NCBI GenBank assembly: GCA_029780075.1
Contig: JAKOZI010000178.1
Location: 1-52,497 of the forward strand
Length of the DNA stretch: 52,497 nucleotides
Direction: 5' to 3'
Source: Pseudomonadota bacterium
GTDB taxonomy: Bacteria; Pseudomonadota; Gammaproteobacteria; Burkholderiales; Rhodocyclaceae
Made by a program: the position numbers and the translations under genes. Position 1 is the stretch's first letter. Every line of letters begins with the position of its first letter. The notes under the pieces were generated by a model, which was given only the letters and a program-made list of their open reading frames with translations, did no database searches and had not been told where the DNA came from. This document shows, piece by piece, positions 1 to 7,061 of this stretch.

Positions 1-107
1 TTCACGTCGTGCAACAGGCGCTTCGACACTTCCAGCAATAGCTCCGCCGGCAGCTTCTTCAGCCACTCGTCGTTCATCTGGAACAGGTCATGTTTGCTCA
101 GGTGCAT
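1..107 (-). CDS. IS66-family transposase (TnpC), N-terminal fragment cut by the window edge
   Basis: Thirty-five codons are visible from the ATG at 107 to the left edge, all open. The peptide has the pattern seen at the start of IS66 TnpC proteins: a short helix, QMNDEWLKKLP, then LLEVSKRLLHDV, after which family members usually continue with a leucine-zipper-like region and an NPSNSSRPPS-type motif. That part is outside the window. The role would be the DDE transposase of the element ending at 201. The call rests on recognition of this N-terminal pattern only. Confidence 0.6.
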   Translation of the reverse strand, partial: MHLSKHDLFQMNDEWLKKLPAELLLEVSKRLLHDV

Positions 108-201
108 CGCGCCGCGTCTGTCAGGTCGTTTCCAAGTTTCGCAACTATGCCATACAAATCATCACGCTGGCGGCTTTCCTTAAGGGGGTGTGAACGGTTA
201 C
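1..201 (-). mobile_element. End of an IS66-family insertion sequence (partial, ISBst12-like organisation)
   Basis: The minus strand starting at 201 begins GTAACCGTTCACACCCCC. IS66-family terminal repeats characteristically begin with GTAA. About 94 bases inward, at 107, a reading frame opens that resembles the N-terminus of IS66 TnpC transposases. No tnpA or tnpB frame lies between the end and this start, which points to the single-ORF (ISBst12-type) subgroup. The rest of the element lies beyond the left edge, so the second end and the target duplication cannot be checked. The exact end at 201 is inferred from the GTAA rule. Confidence 0.6.
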
Positions 202-980
202 ACGTGATCAGTGTTCAATTCGAGCATGGCCATTTGGCTTGTTCTAAGCAGTATTATCGAAACAATACCACCTATCAATAACAAGAAGGCTGTTGGTGGC
301 GCAGGTACTGGTACAGGTAATGTTGATTGAACAGCGAGTCCAAAGCTCGTAATAGCAGGACTTAAACTGCTAATTTCAGCTCCTGTGGTGACGTCCCAAC
401 CCCGAATGTTTCCAGCTGATGTCGTTCCATAAATGACGCCATCGCCATACGCCAGTCCAAAGCTCGTAATAGCAGGACTTAAACTGCTAATTTCTGCTCC
501 TGTGGTGACGTTCCAGCCCCGTATGTTTCCAGCTGATGTCGTTCCATAAATGACGCCATCACCATACGCCAGTCCAAAGCTCGTAATAGCAGGACTTAAA
601 CTGCTAATTTCTGCTCCTGTGGTGACGTCCCAGCCCCGTATGTTTCCAGCTGATGTCGTTCCATAAATGACGCCATCGCCATACGCCAGTCCAAAGCTCG
701 TAATAGCAAAACTTAAACTGCTAATTTCTGCTCCTGTGGTGACGTCCCAACCCCGAATGTTTCCAGCTGATGTCGTTCCATAAATGACGCCATCGCCATA
801 CGCCAGTCCAAAGCTCGTAATAGCAGGACTTAAACTGCTAATTTCTGCTCCTGTGGTGACGTCCCAGCCTCGTATGTATCCAGCTGATGTCGTTCCATAA
901 ATAACTGCCGCGTGCGTATTAGCAATAATGACAAGTGAAGACCAGATTATAAAATATAATCTAGATAGGATATTATACAT
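198..980 (-). CDS. Secreted repeat protein with PQQ-like propeller repeats and a PEP-CTERM-like C-terminus
   Basis: 260 residues. Residues 1-24 form a signal peptide (hydrophobic core, THA cleavage-type site). From residue 26 there are four full copies and one shortened copy of a 39-residue unit of the form VIYGTTSAGNIRGWDVTTGAE. This resembles the blade consensus of PQQ-type beta-propellers, although five blades would be a small propeller. The C-terminus has VPVPAPPTAF, a hydrophobic segment, and an arginine, which resembles a PEP-CTERM sorting signal with Ala in place of Glu. After the arginine the protein runs on for 14 residues and stops at a TAA that belongs to the IS66 end, so the native tail is probably altered. 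Base composition is AT-richer than the right part of the window. The function is unknown; an exported or surface protein is inferred. Confidence 0.75.
   Translation of the reverse strand: MYNILSRLYFIIWSSLVIIANTHAAVIYGTTSAGYIRGWDVTTGAEISSLSPAITSFGLAYGDGVIYGTTSAGNIRGWDVTTGAEISSLSFAITSFGLAYGDGVIYGTTSAGNIRGWDVTTGAEISSLSPAITSFGLAYGDGVIYGTTSAGNIRGWNVTTGAEISSLSPAITSFGLAYGDGVIYGTTSAGNIRGWDVTTGAEISSLSPAITSFGLAVQSTLPVPVPAPPTAFLLLIGGIVSIILLRTSQMAMLELNTDHV
333..905 (-). repeat. Tandem 117-bp coding repeats (four full copies plus one partial)
   Basis: The phrase agtccaaagctcgtaatagc recurs at 337, 454, 571, 688 and 805, spaced exactly 117 bases (39 codons). Copies are nearly identical at the DNA level. 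Visible differences are few, such as SPAIT to SFAIT in one copy and single changes in the IRGW(D/N) part. The near identity points to recent expansion or gene conversion rather than old divergence. Confidence 0.95.
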
Positions 981-1108
981 GCGTCGTCCATTGGAGTATT
1001 AGATCTACTAATAAATTAAAAAAGATGCCGATTTATCTTGAAATTTAAACTTATTGGACTGGTTTGTGAGTTACCCTCAATAAATTTATGCCAAAATTCA
1101 ACAGAACC

Positions 1109-2509
1109 TCAATCACTTGTGGAAGCAAAGCCACCCTGAACAGATTCTTCTGCCCGTCTTTGAACCGCTTGTACGTCACGCTTACCTACTACGATTTTAT
1201 GATATTCCTTGAACATTTCGCGAATAAATGGCGCCATAACAAAATGTGGTGCCATGGGGTCACGTAAGGAGGCTTCATGCTGGAACCAAGTCATAACGAT
1301 CTCTGGGTCTACATTAGGGATCATGTGGCCAAGCGTGGAACGATCAACACGATCCAGATAAGCAATTGGAATTATCCATGACTTTTCATTCGGAGTTAGC
1401 CAACGGGTTGTTCGGTCCCAGAACTGCTGATAGAAAGAGACTGTACCTCCTTTGGCTTCACAAAATAGAGATACTAAAAAAGGATAGCCCTTTGATTTGT
1501 CGAGCATGTCCTTGCACTCATCCGGGCCATATCCTGCTTCATTAAACATTTTGAGGGCGACATCATCCGTGAATCGCTCCAAGCGAATCCGACTGGAAAT
1601 TAAATTTTGCAAAAATTGCTGGAACCCTACATGCGCATTGAATAGATCATCGCGTCCAAGGATCACAATTTTGACTGGGAAGCTTGCCCGTTCTAGCGCA
1701 GGAATAAGAGATGAGACGACGAACTCGGATATGGTTTTTCCGAGAATCTCATAGTCGTCAATAACAAGTAAAAGCTTGTTATATGTGTGCTTGAGGCTAG
1801 ACTTTGTTAACTTAAATCGATCGATCGACCGGGGTTTGGCGAGCATGGCCTCAAGATCAGATAGGTAGAGCTCAGCAGCAAGATTGAATAAATCATGCCG
1901 AATTCGCTTTTTAAAGGTTATTCCAAGAACATCTTGGATGGGACCAGGAAGCCAAGATGGATTCACCATGGCTATTGCTGATTCAGCCCAGTCAATTGTG
2001 TTTGATAAGTCTTGCTCAAACCCATGATTTTGAATTGTCTCGAAATCAAGATATTCTTTTGTCTTGGGTATCATCTTGTTAAAAAGAGACCCTCCTTCGA
2101 AGAGTTGCCTAAAGATTTCTTTGGCCTGCTTTCCTAAATTGCTTTGCTTAAGTTCTTCGTCAAGCGCCTCAGAAAGAGCTCTATGTTGTCTCGCCAATTT
2201 TCTTATCTGAGGAAAAAAATCTTCTGTTGAACGACCTGCATATATTTTTTTTGGACAAAATTTGTTGTCGAGAAGTTGAATAAAATTCCCAAGAGAGTTT
2301 GCATCTGAACCATCGACACGAATTTCGAGCCAACCATTCTTATGAAGTTGAATGTCACTTAGGACCGAGTTAAGGAGGTAGCTTTTTCCTACACCACCGT
2401 ACCCAGATACTCCAAGAATCAACGGTTTATTAGCACCCCGAGATTCCAGCAACCATTTACGGACAATCTCACTCTCAGTGGCCCTCGAACTGGTAATCGA
2501 CTGTGACAC
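1109..2509 (-). CDS. P-loop ATPase of the STAND/AAA type, function unknown
   Basis: 466 residues from a GTG start that is preceded at good spacing by AAGGGGG. Walker A is GYGGVGKS at about residues 36-43. Walker B is LLLVIDDYE at about 245-253. The C-terminal half is helical with no clear effector or sensor domain. The layout (N-terminal P-loop, then an LVIDDYE strand and a GRDD segment resembling sensor 1) fits STAND-like or orphan ATP-binding proteins that are common in defence and mobile regions. No membrane segment is seen. The gene lies downstream of the attC-like site in the cassette direction, so it may be an integron cassette, although no attC is visible at its own 3' end. The family is not identified more closely. 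Confidence 0.7.
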   Translation of the reverse strand: MSQSITSSRATESEIVRKWLLESRGANKPLILGVSGYGGVGKSYLLNSVLSDIQLHKNGWLEIRVDGSDANSLGNFIQLLDNKFCPKKIYAGRSTEDFFPQIRKLARQHRALSEALDEELKQSNLGKQAKEIFRQLFEGGSLFNKMIPKTKEYLDFETIQNHGFEQDLSNTIDWAESAIAMVNPSWLPGPIQDVLGITFKKRIRHDLFNLAAELYLSDLEAMLAKPRSIDRFKLTKSSLKHTYNKLLLVIDDYEILGKTISEFVVSSLIPALERASFPVKIVILGRDDLFNAHVGFQQFLQNLISSRIRLERFTDDVALKMFNEAGYGPDECKDMLDKSKGYPFLVSLFCEAKGGTVSFYQQFWDRTTRWLTPNEKSWIIPIAYLDRVDRSTLGHMIPNVDPEIVMTWFQHEASLRDPMAPHFVMAPFIREMFKEYHKIVVGKRDVQAVQRRAEESVQGGFASTSD

Positions 2510-2693
2510 ACAACCCCCTTAATCAATTAATCAATTGGTAAATGAGGCGAGGGAAACGCTGAATTAAATCTTTCGCCAGCAAGTTGGCTCCTAAAACCCA
2601 ATGAATTCGTAAGATCCAGCTACTGGCGATGCAATAGATAGCGAATCGATCAGTGTTTCCCTAGGAGAAGTTAAAACACCTTTCGCCACAGCA

Positions 2694-2765
2694 GCACAAC
2701 GTCCAAGCTCACTGGCGGCAATGGAGCGCAGCGGAATTGCCGTCCGGTGGAGCGCCTTGTTAGCG
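2694..2765 (-). other. attC-like recombination site
   Basis: Read on the minus strand, the site starts CGCTAACAAGGCGCTCCACC and ends GAGCTTGGACGTTGTGC. The two halves form an imperfect palindrome with GGCAAT arms and CACCGG against CACTGG. The CTAAC and GTTG ends sit where the R'' and R' cores of attC belong. R' (GTTGTGC) departs from the GTTRRRY consensus, so the site may be degenerate. Translating it gives the ALHRTAIPLRS peptide that often appears in spurious annotations at such sites. It lies 12 bases past the stop of the gene at 2778-3521, as expected for a cassette end. Confidence 0.7.
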
Positions 2766-2777
2766 GAACATTGGCGA

Positions 2778-3521
2778 TTAAGTGCCAACTGCTTTTTGAA
2801 CATGAAATGTAGCTAATTCTTTTAACGTAAACGAATTGTTTCCCTTTAATGTTTCTTCAAGATCGGCGTATTTATCAAACCAGCTATCATCAAGTGGGTA
2901 AAAAGTTTTAACGTACTCTGTTCCTGTTTTAATAATCGCCCTAGCTTTGCGATCTCTAAAGTCAGTTAAAAGCACATCGTAAAGGTCTTTGCTCACCTTT
3001 CTTGTTTTTTGCAACCGAATTGTGCTCGCTGGCTCATAATAAACTCTATCCCTATCAGGGTTCCTCTTCTGCTCACCACCTTTTGCATAGTACCAATACT
3101 CTTTAACTTTTCGCGCTTGGTTGGCAATTCCATATCTAATAGCAAGCGATTCATTCCCGTGTTTGCCAATTTGATATGTATATGGTGTAGTTTGTTGATC
3201 ACCATCTCGGTGCTGTTGGCGTTCGTATTCTTTTCTTCGTTTCTCAGCCTCTTCTCGTTCCTGTTTTGCTTTGGCTTCTGCCTCTTCCTGCTCTTTTCGC
3301 TTTAGATTCTCCTCAGCCTCTTTTGCCTTCCGCTCTAGATAAGCTCGTTTTGCCTCGGGGTTAATTGCATGGTAAATACTACGAATTACAACATACAAGA
3401 TCCAAGACCCAACGATAGGCAATACTACATAGATGAATATAATGTACAGCGCAGCGCCGATCGATTTAAGCACCGCACCTATCAGCCCAAGAATCAACAG
3501 CACCGCTATGAACTGCCACAT
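2778..3521 (-). CDS. Membrane-anchored coiled-coil protein, unknown, probable integron cassette gene
   Basis: 247 residues. Two hydrophobic segments lie at about residues 4-22 and 24-47. A long charged coiled coil follows at about 60-110 (repeats of EEAE, KRKEQEE and KAKQEREE type). The C-terminal domain, about 115-245, has no family I recognise. Its YYEPASTIRL and LYDVLLTDFRDRKARAIIK parts look like a folded beta-rich domain. It is 25 bases downstream of the gene at 3547-4002 with no recombination site between, so the two probably share one cassette and transcript. The low GC content matches the rest of the cassette block. An envelope function is inferred from the topology only. Confidence 0.7.
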   Translation of the reverse strand: MWQFIAVLLILGLIGAVLKSIGAALYIIFIYVVLPIVGSWILYVVIRSIYHAINPEAKRAYLERKAKEAEENLKRKEQEEAEAKAKQEREEAEKRRKEYERQQHRDGDQQTTPYTYQIGKHGNESLAIRYGIANQARKVKEYWYYAKGGEQKRNPDRDRVYYEPASTIRLQKTRKVSKDLYDVLLTDFRDRKARAIIKTGTEYVKTFYPLDDSWFDKYADLEETLKGNNSFTLKELATFHVQKAVGT

Positions 3522-3546
3522 TACTTGCTACTCCTTTTGACAGCCA

Positions 3547-4002
3547 TCACGGCGCTCTCTTGTACTTTTCACGATCTGGCTGATAAATGATCTTGGAAAA
3601 TAGCTGCCCGACACCATTTATTCTCATGAAAAATGGTCCTGCCTCTAATTTAACCCTCTCCCAATCATGTTTGAGCAGTAGAGTTATTCTTTCTGAGAAC
3701 TCGTCAGCACACTCACTTTCTCTGCCCTCAACTGGCAGTTTTATACAACCAATAATCTCCCTATCATCTATATCGTTTGGGTTGAGTAGCGCTGCGAACT
3801 CCGCTCTATGTTTATTGAGTGATTTTTTATCTCGCGAAATCAGTGCATCGTGAACTGAAAGAGCATTATTTCTGATTTTTTTGCGCCACGTTCTACGATC
3901 CTGTGTAATGTTTTCAATGCTGATTTTTCTCTGAGCAGTCCAAAAGGCTACAGCAGCAGCAACAATCGCCGCAATAACCGTTGAAGTAAGTAATGCTCCC
4001 AT
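3547..4002 (-). CDS. Small membrane-anchored protein, unknown, first gene of the cassette array
   Basis: 151 residues. One N-terminal transmembrane segment (about residues 4-22) is followed by a basic helix containing [11 protein letters not shown] and a soluble helical domain. The ATG at 4002 has AAGGAG six bases upstream. The start lies only 15 bases inside the attI-like core, the usual position of a first cassette gene. The pattern of one N-terminal anchor plus RRTWRKKIR occurs in many uncharacterised bacterial proteins, but I cannot name a family with confidence. Confidence 0.7.
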   Translation of the reverse strand: MGALLTSTVIAAIVAAAVAFWTAQRKISIENITQDRRTWRKKIRNNALSVHDALISRDKKSLNKHRAEFAALLNPNDIDDREIIGCIKLPVEGRESECADEFSERITLLLKHDWERVKLEAGPFFMRINGVGQLFSKIIYQPDREKYKRAP

Positions 4003-4016
4003 TGTCTCCTTCTCAA

Positions 4017-4030
4017 GCTAACTTTGTTTT
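4017..4030 (-). other. attI1-like insertion point of an integron
   Basis: The minus strand reads AAAACAAAGTTAGC. This is the same as the end of class 1 attI (AAAACAAAGTTAG), where cassettes join at the GTT. It lies between the integrase remnant (plus strand, from 4159) and the first cassette-type gene (minus strand, from 4002), which is the expected geometry. Only the core is recognisable; the upstream direct-repeat integrase sites were not identified. Confidence 0.7.
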
Positions 4031-4158
4031 CGAGAGACAGGTTTGCTGCAGAACTCCACCCACCGCTCCCTAAATTGGCGGAGGCGACTGCGCTACAAGC
4101 GGCTTGTAGCCTGGCTTTCGGACAACTGAACTGTGATTATATACAGCATCAAACACCC

Positions 4159-4677
4159 GTGAAAAGCAGCACCGAAGCTTTGCCCCCGCTGAAGTCCGCG
4201 AAGGTGCTCGACCCGCTGCACGAGCGCATTTGCTGTTGGCACTGCAGCATACGCACGCAGGAGGCATATGTCCATTGGGTTCGTACCTGCATCTGCTTCC
4301 ACGGCCTTCGGCACCCGGCGACGCTCGGCGGTGGCGAGGTAGTAGCCTTCCTCTCCTGGCTTGCCAACACGCGGAACGTGGCCGCATCAACGCACAAGCA
4401 GGCTCTTCCGGCCTTGTTGCTATTCTCCGGCAAGGTGCTCGGCGTCGAGTGGCCAGGGATGACCGGGAGGGGTCGGCCACTCAGCAGGCGACGTCCGTCT
4501 GTGGTTCTGAACCCGGACGAAGTGGCGCGCATGTTCTGCTTTCTTGAAGGGGAGCACCGACTGTTTGCTCAATTGCTGGATGGCACAGGCTTGCGCATCA
4601 ACGTGGGTCTGCGGTTGCGATTGAAAGACCTGGATCTTGGGCGCAGCACGATCGACATCGGTGCAGGCGTGGAGTAA
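4159..4677 (+). pseudogene. intI: Integron integrase IntI, truncated after about half its length
   Basis: From the GTG at 4159 the frame gives 172 residues that align along their length with the N-terminal half of IntI1-type tyrosine recombinases: [37 protein letters not shown], then [19 protein letters not shown]. The Arg in GTGLR falls at residue 146, matching the first catalytic Arg of IntI1. A stop comes at 4675-4677. The second Arg-His box, the nucleophilic Tyr and the integron-specific C-terminal part are missing (family length about 330-340), so the product cannot be an active recombinase. An open frame extends upstream to a TTG at 4024, but the homology starts at 4159. Divergence from the minus-strand cassettes fits an integron. 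Confidence 0.85.
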
Positions 4678-4891
4678 TCCGGCGTGTCATGCGCCAGGCG
4701 CAGCGCCTGGCGGGAGTCGGCAAGCCGGCTCGCAAGGAGGCCAGCTTTCTTGCCCGCGTCTCATCGGAGGCGCCGGCCAGCGCAGCTATCGCGCCGGTAA
4801 GCCCCTTGCCGTTGCCGGCACACGCCAGGATGCGTATGCTTCCAGGTCAGGCCGCTGCCGCACGGGTGGCGCGATCGCTCGGGGGGGGCTC

Positions 4892-5275
4892 ATGAACCTG
4901 GAAAAGGTGGTTTTCGGTTTCTTTATCGTGCTCGCGGCAACCTTGAACTTCGGTTTCTTCATCGGCGAGATCGACCAGCCGAGGCATCATCATGTTTATG
5001 AGCTGTTTGCCGCGATCGTCGTCAACCTGATCGCCACGGTCCTCAAATTCGGTGACAGGACGCAGATCGGCGCGGTGCATCTGTCGACCAGCCTGGTCGC
5101 CGATCTGCAACTGGTGGCGGCGGCCTGTGTGTGGGCGATCGCCGTGCATGTCACCGGCGAGGGAATGTCCGCGGATGTCACGACCAGCGTGGTTTCGCTG
5201 AGCGGCGGCGCGCTGTTCGCCAACGTCGTCTCGGTGGTGCTGCTGATCGCGGAAACCGTGATGTTGCGGCGCTGA
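4892..5275 (+). CDS. Small integral membrane protein, DUF6394-like
   Basis: 127 residues from the ATG at 4892, preceded by a G-rich ribosome-binding stretch. Three to four hydrophobic segments: about residues 6-22, 40-56, 67-85 and 105-122. A histidine cluster HHHVYELF follows the first. The protein matches my memory of a short conserved family (DUF6394) found beside K+ channels in this bacterial group; this is from memory and unchecked. It sits 28 bases before the channel gene on the same strand, so co-transcription and a role with the channel are inferred. An upstream extension of the frame lacks membrane-protein character and was not used. Confidence 0.75.
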   Translation: MNLEKVVFGFFIVLAATLNFGFFIGEIDQPRHHHVYELFAAIVVNLIATVLKFGDRTQIGAVHLSTSLVADLQLVAAACVWAIAVHVTGEGMSADVTTSVVSLSGGALFANVVSVVLLIAETVMLRR

Positions 5276-5303
5276 CGCGCGCTGCACCGCGAGCCGCGCG
5301 GCC

Positions 5304-7022
5304 ATGAACGCCAGCGTCTTCTTCCTCGCCCTGCGGCGGATGCGCGCGCCGCTGATCGTGCTGATCGTCATCTACGCGGTGTCGACGCTGGGGCTGACGC
5401 TGATTCCGGGCATCGACGCGGAGGGTCGGCCGGCGCCGCCGATGAGCTTTTTCCACGCCTTCTATTTCGTCAGCTATACCGCCAGCACCATCGGTTTCGG
5501 TGAGTTGCCGGTGGCCTTTTCCGAGGCGCAGCGGATGTGGGTCACGGTGGTCATCTTTCTCTCGGTGATCGGCTGGTCGTACTCGATCATCAGCCTGCTG
5601 TCGCTGGTTCAGGACAAGGGTTTTCAGCAGGTGTTGCTGACCGCGCGCTTCGTGCGCCAGGTCAGGCAACTCGGCGAACCGTTCTACATCCTCTGCGGTT
5701 GCGGCGAGACCGGCCTGCTGATTTCGCGCGCCCTCGACCGCGACGGCCTCCGGGTGGTCGGTATCGAGCGCAACGAAGCGCGTCTCCAGGAACTCGAACT
5801 CGAGGATTTCGCCGCCGACGTCCTTCTGCTGTGCGCCGATGCGGCGCAGCCGCAGCAGTTGTTGATGGCCGGGCTGCAGCATCGCAGTTGTCGCGGCGTG
5901 CTGGCGGTGACCGACGACGACGCGGCCAACCTGGCGGTGGCGATCGCCAGCCGCCTGATCAATCCCCGCCTGATGGTCGTCGCGCGCGTCGCCAGTCCTG
6001 CGGTCGAGCGCAACATGATGTCCTTCGGCACGCACTATGTGGTCAATCACTTCGAGCGTTTTGCCGACTATCTGGCGCAGGCGATCAAGTCGCCGAACTG
6101 GTACCGCCTGGTCGATCTGCTGACCGGCCTGCCGGGCCAGGAGGTTCCCGAACGCCACGATCCACCCGCCGGCGACTGGGTGGTCTGTGGTTACGGTCGC
6201 TTCGGGCAGGCGGTGGTGCGCAATCTCGAGCGGCACGGCGTAAACCTGACGGTGATCTCGCCGGAGGCGCAATTGCCGATCGCCGTTGAGCATGTCGTGG
6301 GGCACGGCACCGAGGCCGAGCCGCTGCGCCAGGCGGGCATCGCGACGGCGGTGGGCATCGTCGCCGCCAGCGACAACGACACCAACAACCTGTCGATCGC
6401 CATGACCGCCAAGGAGGTGAACCCGAAGCTGTTTGTCGTCCTGCGCCAGAACCGCGTCGCCAACGAGGTCCTGTTCGACGCCTACGACGCCAATTTCACG
6501 ATGGTGCCGTCGCGCATCGTGGCCCGCGAGTGCCTGGCGCTGATCACCTCGCCGTTGTTGAGCCACTTTCTGCAACGGGTGCGGAACTGGCCGGACGCGC
6601 GCGCCGCCGTCGTCGCCCGACAACTCGAGGAACTTTGCGGGAATCGTGTGCCGCTGGTCTGGGGCGTGCGGCTGAACGCGGCGGAGGCGCCGGCGGTGCA
6701 CAAGCTGCTGATGATGGAGCAGGGGGCGATGGCCCTCGGCATGTTGCGCCGCGATCCGGCGGCGCATCAGGACTTCCTGCCGCTGCTGCCGCTGCTGCTG
6801 GTGCGCGCGGGGATCGACCATGAGCTACCCGCGGCGGCGATGCCGCTCGAACCCGGCGACCATCTGCTGTTTGCCGGGACGCGCGCGGCCAGGTTCGCGC
6901 AGAACCTGACGCTCGACAATCGCAACGTGCTGGACTATGTGCTCACCGGACACGACGCGCCGGGCTGGCTGTGGCGTCTGCTGAGCCGGCCCGCGCAGCG
7001 CCGGCAGCGCGCGCCGCGCTAG
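5304..7022 (+). CDS. Two-TM potassium channel with two RCK (TrkA-N) domains
   Basis: 572 residues. TM1 is at about 14-36. The pore helix leads to a filter TIGFGE at 62-67, a variant of TVGYGD. TM2 is at about 78-102. The first RCK Rossmann fold begins CGCGETG (about 131-137), with an acidic residue (GIERNE) at the end of the second strand that suits NAD(H) binding. The second RCK begins VVCGYGRFG (about 292-300). C-terminal TrkA-C-like parts follow. Such proteins form tetrameric K+ channels gated by ligands on the cytoplasmic RCK ring. The Phe/Glu filter variant occurs in bacterial channels but could change selectivity. Confidence 0.88.
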   Translation: MNASVFFLALRRMRAPLIVLIVIYAVSTLGLTLIPGIDAEGRPAPPMSFFHAFYFVSYTASTIGFGELPVAFSEAQRMWVTVVIFLSVIGWSYSIISLLSLVQDKGFQQVLLTARFVRQVRQLGEPFYILCGCGETGLLISRALDRDGLRVVGIERNEARLQELELEDFAADVLLLCADAAQPQQLLMAGLQHRSCRGVLAVTDDDAANLAVAIASRLINPRLMVVARVASPAVERNMMSFGTHYVVNHFERFADYLAQAIKSPNWYRLVDLLTGLPGQEVPERHDPPAGDWVVCGYGRFGQAVVRNLERHGVNLTVISPEAQLPIAVEHVVGHGTEAEPLRQAGIATAVGIVAASDNDTNNLSIAMTAKEVNPKLFVVLRQNRVANEVLFDAYDANFTMVPSRIVARECLALITSPLLSHFLQRVRNWPDARAAVVARQLEELCGNRVPLVWGVRLNAAEAPAVHKLLMMEQGAMALGMLRRDPAAHQDFLPLLPLLLVRAGIDHELPAAAMPLEPGDHLLFAGTRAARFAQNLTLDNRNVLDYVLTGHDAPGWLWRLLSRPAQRRQRAPR

Positions 7023-7061
7023 ACGCGGCAGCGCTGGCCGTCGCCGCGCCTGGCGTGCCGT

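Noticed and set aside
333-905. CRISPR array or satellite DNA
   Set aside because: The repeats are 117 bases without spacers and lie in frame in one coding gene.
2591-2803. 70-residue minus-strand frame with ALHRTAIPLRS
   Set aside because: It is a translation of the attC-like palindrome and overlaps the end of the gene at 2778. Such frames are artefacts of the site.
4678-4891. Rest of the integrase in another frame (a stretch reading RLAGVGKPAR)
   Set aside because: It only weakly resembles the AGIAKP segment of IntI. No conserved HTLRHSFAT or tyrosine box follows. Chance similarity is likely.
5178-6821. 547-residue minus-strand open frame rich in Gln, His and Arg
   Set aside because: Antisense to the K+ channel gene, with biased composition and no motif.
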